Source: Propioniferax innocua
Lineage (GTDB): Bacteria > Actinomycetota > Actinomycetes > Propionibacteriales > Propionibacteriaceae
NCBI RefSeq assembly: GCF_006716235.1
Contig: NZ_VFOR01000001.1
Coordinates: 1,302,001 to 1,366,000, forward strand
Direction: 5' to 3'
DNA: 64,000 nucleotides
Both the position numbers and the translations under genes were made by a program. Positions 58,245-64,000 of this stretch are shown here, one piece after another. The notes under the pieces were generated by a model. It worked only from the letters and a program-made list of their open reading frames with translations. It had not been told where the DNA came from and did no database searches. Position 1 is the stretch's first letter; the number at the start of each line of letters is the position of its first letter.

Positions 58245-58730
58245 ATGTTCGGATTCGGCAAGAAGAAGACCAGCATCACCGCACCGCTGACGGGACGGGT
58301 GATTCCGGTCACCGAGGTGCCCGATCCGGTCTTCGCCCAGCGCATGCTCGGTGACGGGTTCGCGATCGAACCGGACGCCGACGCCGGGGTCGTGGAGGTC
58401 TGCGCTCCGACGGCCGGAAGATTGACCAAGGTCTTCGACACGCTGCACGCCTTCGCGCTGGTCGCCGAATCCGGGCTCGAGGTGTTCGTGCACATCGGCA
58501 TGGACACCGTAGAGCTCAAGGGCGAGGGGTTCGAGAAACTGGCGTCCACCGGTGAGACCGTGACCGCCGGTCAGCCCATCGTCCGCGTCGACGTGTCCCG
58601 GATCCGCGAATCCGGGCGCGACCCGATCACCCCGGTGGTGTTCACCAAGTCCGCCCAAGTGGCTTCGCTCGACATCACTGAGGGGCCGGCACGCGGCGGC
58701 GACAAGGTCTGCACCCTCGCCCTCGCCTGA
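58245..58730 (+). CDS. crr: PTS EIIA, glucose/GlcNAc type
   Basis: Soluble phosphocarrier of 161 residues. H83 in VFVHIGMDTVELKG is the phosphorylated histidine; H68 (TLHAFAL) is the second active-site histidine at the expected 15-residue spacing. N-terminal TAPLTGRVIPVTEVPDPVF and APTAGRLTKVF are typical. AAGGAG precedes the ATG. It feeds phosphate from HPr to the EIIB domain encoded upstream, and in relatives also signals sugar status. Confidence 0.93.
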   Translation: MFGFGKKKTSITAPLTGRVIPVTEVPDPVFAQRMLGDGFAIEPDADAGVVEVCAPTAGRLTKVFDTLHAFALVAESGLEVFVHIGMDTVELKGEGFEKLASTGETVTAGQPIVRVDVSRIRESGRDPITPVVFTKSAQVASLDITEGPARGGDKVCTLALA

Positions 58731-58767
58731 GCGCGCCACCCTGGCGTTGGGCCATGCCTGCCCCGCC

Positions 58768-58813
58768 CCACCTTGACGTTGTGCTGCGTAGACACGGCAC
58801 AACGTCAAGGTGG
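58768..58813. repeat. Palindrome family C, copy 4 (perfect stem)
   Basis: Perfect 17-bp stem CCACCTTGACGTTGTGC / GCACAACGTCAAGGTGG with a 12-nt loop TGCGTAGACACG, preceded by CTGGCGTTGGGCCATGCCTG as in copy 2. It ends the licT-PTS operon. Confidence 0.85.
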
Positions 58814-58884
58814 AGCCGATGTGACGCGGGAACGCGGGAACGCGCCCCAAGGTGTCCTCGCGAAAGGCGACTACGCTGACGGCC

Positions 58885-59226
58885 ATGCATCGCATCTTCA
58901 CCATGAGCGTGGCGTCGGTCTACCCCCACTACGTGACGAAGGTCGAACGCAAGAGCCGGACGAAGGACGAGCTCGACACCGTCATCTGCTGGCTGACCGG
59001 CTTCGACCGGGTCACGTTGCAGCGTCACCTGGATTCCGGGACCACCTTCCAGGACTTCTTCGACGCCGCCTCCCTGCACCCGAACTCCGAGAAGATCACC
59101 GGCTCGGTGTGCGGGGTCAAGGTGCAGGAGGTCGAGGACCCTCTCATGCGGAGGATCCGTTACCTCGACAAGCTCGTGGACGAACTCGCCAAGGGGCGCC
59201 CCATGGAGAAGATCCTTCGGCCGTGA
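58885..59226 (+). CDS. DUF2200 family protein
   Basis: A 113-residue protein of unknown function, matching the DUF2200 pattern HRIFTMSVASVYPHYVTKVERKSRTKDELDTVICWLTGF...FQDFF. TACGCT ends 7 nt before the ATG, so a leaderless mRNA is likely, and the 11 upstream codons of the longer frame are rejected. Single gene, normal length. Confidence 0.85.
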   Translation: MHRIFTMSVASVYPHYVTKVERKSRTKDELDTVICWLTGFDRVTLQRHLDSGTTFQDFFDAASLHPNSEKITGSVCGVKVQEVEDPLMRRIRYLDKLVDELAKGRPMEKILRP

Positions 59227-59320
59227 TCCACCGCCGGTCCCCGATGACCGACACACGCCTCACCCCACACCCGAACCGAACACCGCCCGATGACCAACAA
59301 CCGGATGTCATGATGGCCCG

Positions 59321-59659
59321 ATGGCCAACAAACGGATCCGCATCATGACCTTCCCCGCGCATCCGGCGCAGGTGTTCCATGCGGCCCAACAGGCGATCGC
59401 GACGCATACCCGGCGTCCGGTGCAGACCGACGGGATCACCGTGCACGGGTCGGTCGCGGCCAATCTGTGGAGCTGGGGAGAGAATCTCTCGATCATGGTC
59501 GAACCGGATCCGGCAGGCGCCAAGGTCACCGCATCCAGTCGCTCCGCGTTGGCCACACAGATCGTCGACTACGGACGCCACCGCAAGAACGTGGACGCAC
59601 TCCAGTGGCTCATGGAGCAGTCCCTGGAACGAGCGGCCCACGTGGTCAGCCCCGGTTGA
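59321..59659 (+). CDS. Hypothetical protein
   Basis: A 112-residue cytoplasmic protein I do not recognise. It has alternating alpha/beta character (VFHAAQQAIATHTRRPVQTDGITVHGSV; NLSIMVEPDPAGAKVTASS), reminiscent of small proteins that bind hydrophobic ligands, but no motif. No strong ribosome site is seen. Codon use matches its neighbours. Confidence 0.6.
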   Translation: MANKRIRIMTFPAHPAQVFHAAQQAIATHTRRPVQTDGITVHGSVAANLWSWGENLSIMVEPDPAGAKVTASSRSALATQIVDYGRHRKNVDALQWLMEQSLERAAHVVSPG

Positions 59660-59727
59660 GCCCCCTCGGCAGGGCTTCGAGCCGTGGCGAATGGGTCCCG
59701 CATGGGTCGGCGCAATAGGCTGCAGGC

Positions 59728-60300
59728 ATGAACGCTGATCTCATCGCGCGGACGTTCGATGTGCTCCACCGGGCGGGTGCCGAGTTCGCACCGGGCCTCA
59801 CCGATGACGAGTTCGAGCAACTCGAGAGCACTTTCAACTTCCGTTTCGCCCCCGATCACAGGGATTTCCTCGCAAGGGCGCTGCCCATCCGTGACCGCTG
59901 GGTGGATTGGCGCACCGACGACATGCGTTCGCTGCAGCGGTCGTTCGACTGGCCCATCGAGGGGATCATCTTCGACGTCCACGAGAACGCCTTCTGGCCC
60001 GGCGCATGGGGCGAGCGCCCAAGCGATGCCTGTTCGGCTGAAGAGGTGGCGCGTCGGGAACTCGCCTCATGGCCCACGCTGGTTCCCCTGTACGGGCACC
60101 GCTACATCGCGGCTGCCACTGCCGACGGTGCCAGCCCGGTGTTCTCGGCATACCAGTCCGACGTGATCCTGTACGGGGCCGATCTGCATGAATACGTGCT
60201 GAACGAGTTCCACCGAAACCAGTTCGAGGTGAATCAGCCCACGACGCGTATCCCGTTCTGGTCTGATCTCGCCGAAGGAGTCGAACCGTGCGCGAACTGA
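59728..60300 (+). CDS. SMI1/KNR4 family protein
   Basis: A 190-residue SUKH-superfamily protein: GLTDDEFEQLESTFNFRFAPDHRDFLARALPIRDRWVDWR, then WPIEGIIFDVHENAFWPGAWGERP and LVPLYGHRYIAAATADGASPVFSAYQSDVILYG. Members often act as immunity proteins in contact-dependent toxin systems, but no toxin gene is adjacent. It overlaps the GDSL gene by 13 bp, so the two are coupled. Confidence 0.85.
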   Translation: MNADLIARTFDVLHRAGAEFAPGLTDDEFEQLESTFNFRFAPDHRDFLARALPIRDRWVDWRTDDMRSLQRSFDWPIEGIIFDVHENAFWPGAWGERPSDACSAEEVARRELASWPTLVPLYGHRYIAAATADGASPVFSAYQSDVILYGADLHEYVLNEFHRNQFEVNQPTTRIPFWSDLAEGVEPCAN

Positions 60301-61076
60301 CCATTGATGAACAGACGCCTCTTCGCATGGCCTCGTTGGGGGACAGCTTCACCGAGGGCGTCGGTGATGAGTACGCCGATGGCACAGCGCGGGGCTGGGC
60401 AGACCGCGTCGCACAGGGGTTGGCCGATGCCCATGGCACCGAGGTGCGCTTCGCCAACCTCGCCATCCGCGGACTGCTGCTGGAGCAGATCGTCACCACC
60501 CAGGTCGAGGCAGCACTGGCCCTCGACCCTGCGCCCACTTTGGTGACGTTCAACGGCGGCGGCAATGACATGCTGCGCCCACGTATGGACGCCGCACGGA
60601 TGGTGGGGCTCATCACCGAAGCCTTGGACGCCTTCTCCACAGCGGGAATCCGCGTGGTGGCTCTGGCTGGCCCCGATCCCACCGGGGGACTTCCCCTCGG
60701 CCAGACCATCCGACGTCGGGGCGCCGAACTCACCGACGCGATGACGGCGCTCACCGCTGCCCGCGGCGTCGATTTCATCGATATCTTCCACGATTCGGAG
60801 ATCCAACGCCCTCAGTACTGGGCCGAGGACAGGCTGCACATGGGCCCGGACGGGCATCGCCGCGTGGCCGATCTCGTTCTTCGGGCGTTCGGACGGGTCG
60901 AGACTCCCCATGCCCTTCCCGCGGGCGAACCGCCGCGGAAATCGGTGTCGGATCAACTCCGTTACGGGCGCTCCCATCTTCTGCCCTGGGTCGGCCGGAG
61001 GCTACGCGGACGTTCCTCTGCCGACGGCCGCATCGCCAAGCATCAGCAGTGGGCGACGCTGACGCCGCAGCAGTGA
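60288..61076 (+). CDS. SGNH/GDSL hydrolase
   Basis: A 262-residue esterase/lipase-type hydrolase. Block I SLGDSFTEGVGDE supplies the nucleophile serine, block III FNGGGNDML the oxyanion Asn, block V EDRLHMGPDGHRRVAD the catalytic His and Asp. No signal peptide. GTG start inside the end of the SMI1 gene. The C-terminal ~50 basic residues extend beyond the usual domain. Substrate is unknown. Confidence 0.87.
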   Translation: MRELTIDEQTPLRMASLGDSFTEGVGDEYADGTARGWADRVAQGLADAHGTEVRFANLAIRGLLLEQIVTTQVEAALALDPAPTLVTFNGGGNDMLRPRMDAARMVGLITEALDAFSTAGIRVVALAGPDPTGGLPLGQTIRRRGAELTDAMTALTAARGVDFIDIFHDSEIQRPQYWAEDRLHMGPDGHRRVADLVLRAFGRVETPHALPAGEPPRKSVSDQLRYGRSHLLPWVGRRLRGRSSADGRIAKHQQWATLTPQQ

Positions 61077-61109
61077 GCTGACCGGCGATGGGTCCGGACG
61101 CACCGCGCC

Positions 61110-62327
61110 TCAGGCGGTACGGCTCTCCGGTGCGGTGCGCAGCACGAGCAGCGCGACCACCTGGCAGATGACGAAGACCAGCATCAGCACCACCATGGGC
61201 ACCGCACTCTGACCGTTTCCGATGCCGGTGAGCGGGGCCACTGCGGCCGCGAGGGTCATCTGTGACGCACCCATGAGCGCAGATCCTGCGCCGCGTCGAC
61301 TCCCCGAGGCTTCCAATGCCACCGCCGACAGGTTGGGAAACAGGAAGCCGATGCACACCGTCAGGCAGAAGAATCCGATGATGACGGCCCAGCCGGCCAC
61401 ATCGAACACGAGCACCGCGAGCGTCAACCACAGCACCACCGCAGCCATCGCCGGCGTCGCCCGAGTGGCGATGTCCAGCGGTCTCATCCGTGCCACGAGT
61501 CGGGCATTGGTGAGGTTGGAGCCGAGGATCGCCAAGGAGTTCATCGTGAACACGATCGAGAACTGCTCCTCAGTCAGGCCGACGATGCGCTGCAGCACGA
61601 AGGGGCTCGCCGATACGTACGAGAACAGGATCCCGAAGCTCACGATGAACATCGCCACCGCAGCGGCATAGCCCCGGAATCGCAACAGGAACAGCATGTC
61701 GGAGATGGCCTTGCCGACGCCGCCGGTGATCCGTTCATGCGACGGGAGTGACTCGGGAATGATGATCCAGGCGGCCACCAACATGCCGACGCCAAGCAGC
61801 GCCAGGAACCAGAACACCGAGCGCCAGCCGAGCGTCGGCACCAGGAGCCCGCCCATGATCGGGGCGATCACCGGCGCAAGGGCTTGCACCGACATGAGCA
61901 TCGAGAAGGCCCGCGCGACGCCGATGCCCTCGGCGAGGTCGGCGACGATCGCCCGCGAGAGCACCACCCCCGCCCCACCGAATGCTCCCTGCAGGATGCG
62001 CGCGACGATCAGCACCCAGATGCTGGGAGCCACGGCACACAGGGCGGACGCCACCGCTGCGCCCGCGAGCCCGACGAGGAGGACGCGGCGACGCCCGGTC
62101 TGATCCGACAACGGCCCCAGCACGAGCTGGCTGAGGCCGAGCGCGAGGAGGAAGCCGGTCAGGGTGAGTTGGGCCTGTGAGGCGGGAACGCCAAAATCGT
62201 GGGCGATGGCGGGCAGGCCGGGCAGGTAGGCGTCGATGGCGAAGGGGCCGAAGCCGCCGCAGAGGGCGAGCACGATCAGAAGCGGCGCCGCGAGTGCACC
62301 ATCGGGTCGTTTCGCCTGACCGGCCAT
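61110..62327 (-). CDS. MFS drug-resistance exporter, Bcr/CflA (DHA1) family
   Basis: A 405-residue 12-helix proton antiporter. FGPFAIDAYLPGLPAIAHDFGVPASQAQLTLTGFLLALGLSQLVLGPLSDQTGRRRVLL is the Bcr/CflA N-terminus with motif A. GVVLSRAIVADLAEGIGVARAFSMLMSVQALAPVIAPIMGGLLV is motif C region. GGAGGAG precedes the ATG. Divergent from cysE. Possible substrates include bicyclomycin-like drugs or cysteine, as for Bcr; the pairing with cysE makes cysteine export plausible. Confidence 0.87.
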   Translation of the reverse strand: MAGQAKRPDGALAAPLLIVLALCGGFGPFAIDAYLPGLPAIAHDFGVPASQAQLTLTGFLLALGLSQLVLGPLSDQTGRRRVLLVGLAGAAVASALCAVAPSIWVLIVARILQGAFGGAGVVLSRAIVADLAEGIGVARAFSMLMSVQALAPVIAPIMGGLLVPTLGWRSVFWFLALLGVGMLVAAWIIIPESLPSHERITGGVGKAISDMLFLLRFRGYAAAVAMFIVSFGILFSYVSASPFVLQRIVGLTEEQFSIVFTMNSLAILGSNLTNARLVARMRPLDIATRATPAMAAVVLWLTLAVLVFDVAGWAVIIGFFCLTVCIGFLFPNLSAVALEASGSRRGAGSALMGASQMTLAAAVAPLTGIGNGQSAVPMVVLMLVFVICQVVALLVLRTAPESRTA

Positions 62328-62371
62328 GTGGCTCCTCCTGTTCGCCCTCCCGAAAAACCGGAGGCATATGT

Positions 62372-62377
62372 TAAATT
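62372..62377 (+). promoter_or_regulatory. Possible -10 of cysE
   Basis: TAAATT in the short AT-rich stretch between the divergent exporter gene and cysE. No convincing -35. Confidence 0.35.
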
Positions 62378-62434
62378 TCTATCTCTCCATCATCGTCAAC
62401 GATGGAGAGCGACACCGAAGGGATGTCCTCCGCG

Positions 62435-63232
62435 ATGACCAAACATGTGCCCGATCATGACGTGTGGCCCACCATCGTGCAGGAGGCCGAACGTGATGCC
62501 GCCGCCGAACCGACGCTGGGCGGTTTCCTGTTCGAGTCGGTCCTGCGCCATTCCTCCCTCATGGAGGCCCTCGGTACCCTACTCGCCCACAAGCTGGCCA
62601 ACCCGGTGGTCTCATCGGTGACGCTGCGCGACCTCGCCTTCACCGCTTTCGAACGCGACCCGTTGATCGAGGAGTCGGTCATCGCCGACCTGCAGGCAAC
62701 GATCACCCGTGACCCCGCAACCCTCGGCTACAGCCACCCGTTGCTGTACTTCAAGGGCTTCCATTCGGTCCAGGCCTTCCGCATCGCGCACCACTACTGG
62801 GTGACCGGACGCAAGACGCTGGCCCTGTTCATGCAGAGCAGGATCTCGGAGGTGTTCGCCGTGGACATCCATCCGGGTGCCCGCATCGGCCGCGGCATCA
62901 TGTTCGACCACGCCACCAGCGTGGTGATCGGCGAGACCGCCGTGATCGAGGACGACTTCTCGATGCTGCACGAGGTGACGCTCGGTGGCACCGGCAAGGC
63001 CGGCGGTGACCGTCACCCCAAGATCGGGCGTGGCGTCATGATCGGTGCCGGTGCGAAGGTGCTCGGGAACATCCGCGTGGGCGAAGGCGCCAAGATCGGC
63101 GCGGGCTCGGTGGTCCTCAGCGATGTACCGCCCCGCACCACCGTGGCTGGCGTGCCGGCCAAGATCGTGAGCCACAACCATGAGCCCTTCCCCGCCCTCG
63201 AGATGGACCAGCGTTTCGGCCAAGCGGTCTGA
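62435..63232 (+). CDS. cysE: Serine O-acetyltransferase, long (enterobacterial-type) form
   Basis: Makes O-acetylserine from serine and acetyl-CoA, the first step of cysteine synthesis. 265 residues: N-terminal helical domain (VWPTIVQEAERDAAAEPTLGGFLFESVLRHSSL) then left-handed beta-helix hexapeptides (VDIHPGARIGRGIMFDHATSVVIGE, GGTGKAGGDRHPKIGRGVMIGAGAKVLG). Most actinobacterial CysE proteins are short (~190-230); this one aligns along its whole length with the E. coli type. ATG 62435 matches the E. coli N-terminus; ATGs at 62402 and 62423 are alternatives. Confidence 0.93.
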   Translation: MTKHVPDHDVWPTIVQEAERDAAAEPTLGGFLFESVLRHSSLMEALGTLLAHKLANPVVSSVTLRDLAFTAFERDPLIEESVIADLQATITRDPATLGYSHPLLYFKGFHSVQAFRIAHHYWVTGRKTLALFMQSRISEVFAVDIHPGARIGRGIMFDHATSVVIGETAVIEDDFSMLHEVTLGGTGKAGGDRHPKIGRGVMIGAGAKVLGNIRVGEGAKIGAGSVVLSDVPPRTTVAGVPAKIVSHNHEPFPALEMDQRFGQAV

Positions 63233-63288
63233 GCACCTCAGCCGCGCTCCCGACGCCGTTCACACCGAGGGCCGGATCGACGTGGGCC

Positions 63289-63690
63289 TCAGCCGATCTC
63301 GGCGATGGCCTGGATCTCAACGAGGAACTGCGGACGCGCGAGCGCCGCGACGCCGACCACCGTGTGCGTCGGCAGCACCTCACCGGTGAAGTGACGCGCC
63401 CGAGCCGCCGAGACCACCGGGGCGTCGGCCACATCCACCAGATAGGTCGTGGTGGAGACGACATCATCGATGGTGCCGCCGGCCTCCTCGACCACTGCGG
63501 TGAGGTTCTGCATGACCTGCTCCACCTGCGCCTCGATGTCGCCCTCCCCCACGATGTTGGCGTCCGAATCGAAGGCGACCATGCCCGAGATGTGCAGGGT
63601 CGAACCACGCAGGACTCCGTACGAGTAGACCGTCCGTTCAGCTGGAGCGGCGGGAAGCTGGGCGGGCATGATGGCACGGGACTCGGTCAT
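63289..63690 (-). CDS. RidA/YjgF family protein
   Basis: A 133-residue trimeric deaminase-like protein that hydrolyses reactive enamine/imine intermediates. RGSTLHISGMVAFDSDANIVG, EAQVEQVMQNLTAVVEEAGGTIDDVVSTTTYLVD and ARPQFLVEIQAIAEI are the family motifs; the usual arginine that binds the substrate carboxylate is in ARPQ. AGGAGTG precedes the ATG; upstream codons of the longer frame are rejected. Convergent with cysE. Confidence 0.9.
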   Translation of the reverse strand: MTESRAIMPAQLPAAPAERTVYSYGVLRGSTLHISGMVAFDSDANIVGEGDIEAQVEQVMQNLTAVVEEAGGTIDDVVSTTTYLVDVADAPVVSAARARHFTGEVLPTHTVVGVAALARPQFLVEIQAIAEIG

Positions 63691-63902
63691 GGGCACTCCT
63701 TCGTGGGGATGGGACGCGGCGGACGCGACGTCACGGGGATTCTGACGTCCCCCATCCACCGGCACAACCCCTCTCACCGTGGAAGACACCACGCGCTACC
63801 TTGGTTTTGATTTCAACAACAACCGGAGGACGCCGAATCGTTGCCCACGGAAAGTCACGTGAAGGTCGAACCCAAGCGTCCGAACACCGAAAGAGGACTT
63901 CC

Positions 63903-64000
63903 ATGAAGATCGGCATCATCAGCGGATCGGTACGCGAGGGACGCAGGAGCGACCTGATCGCCGCCTGGGTCGAGGAACAGGCCCGGAAGCGCACCGAGGC
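63903..64000 (+). CDS. NADPH-dependent FMN reductase-like protein, partial (cut by window end)
   Basis: The first 32 codons are visible: MKIGIISGSVREGRRSDLI, the flavodoxin-fold phosphate loop GSVREGR of NADPH-dependent FMN reductases. GAGGAC lies ~8 nt upstream. The rest is outside the window, so the subfamily is unclear. Confidence 0.75.
   Translation, partial: MKIGIISGSVREGRRSDLIAAWVEEQARKRTE

Overview
The window is a high-GC (roughly 65%) chromosomal segment of an actinobacterium. The evidence is the cell-division and envelope operon fhaA-fhaB-pstP-rodA-pbpA-pknB followed by trpG, a DUF881 gene and crgA, the cydABDC cluster laid out as in high-GC Gram-positives, GTG/TTG starts, and many promoter -10 hexamers only 6-8 nt before a start codon (leaderless transcripts). 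I cannot assign a genus or family from sequence alone. The fha-pknB-crgA block and dnaB usually lie near the replication origin in Actinobacteria, and a cluster of DnaA boxes sits just upstream of dnaB.

Layout. 1-11 kb: metabolic and accessory genes: fadH (cut by the left edge), an RNase HI fused to a SnoaL-like tail, an EmrB/QacA-type exporter, a small membrane protein, a monooxygenase-fold protein, a DUF885 peptidase, gamma-glutamyltransferase, two conserved hypotheticals and a FitA/VapC-type toxin-antitoxin pair. 11.6 kb: tRNA-Leu(CAG). 11.9-21.7 kb: the Ser/Thr-kinase signalling and peptidoglycan operon, trpG, DUF881 and crgA. 21.9-30 kb: lysS, a Q/G-rich YbjQ protein, a HAD phosphatase, a ParA-like ATPase and three secreted cell-wall hydrolases. 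29.8-36.3 kb: a BlaI-type regulator divergent from cydAB-cydDC. 36.4-42.7 kb: an SDR protein, a LURP-one-like protein, a secreted G5/RlpA protein, copZ, the DnaA-box region and an intein-containing dnaB.

42.7-52.4 kb is an accessory island: a broken AlbA_2 gene, a type I restriction-modification operon hsdM-hsdS-(GIY-YIG nuclease)-hsdR, and a DUF3800 gene. The island ends in a second, degraded copy of the hsdM 5' end, so it is bracketed by direct repeats. 52.4-64 kb: a leucine-rich-variant membrane protein, an MFS symporter, enoyl-CoA hydratase, a LicT-type antiterminator with its RNA target upstream of an N-acetylglucosamine-type PTS (EIICB and EIIA), small hypotheticals, an SMI1 protein, a GDSL hydrolase, a Bcr/CflA exporter, a long-form cysE, RidA and the start of an FMN reductase.

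How parts work together: PknB and PstP set the phosphorylation state read by FhaA/FhaB while RodA-PbpA build wall and CrgA acts at the septum; the secreted hydrolases and RlpA-like protein remodel that wall. CydDC supports assembly of the CydAB oxidase, probably under BlaI control. LicT, EIICB and EIIA form a sugar-uptake operon with antitermination.

Non-coding structure is unusually rich. Three families of long dispersed palindromes recur in the gaps. One family occurs only in two divergent promoter regions, each beside a fatty-acid-oxidation gene. Short tandem duplications (13-16 bp in spacers, 24-42 bp in frame inside genes) recur throughout. No CRISPR array, rRNA or insertion sequence was seen.
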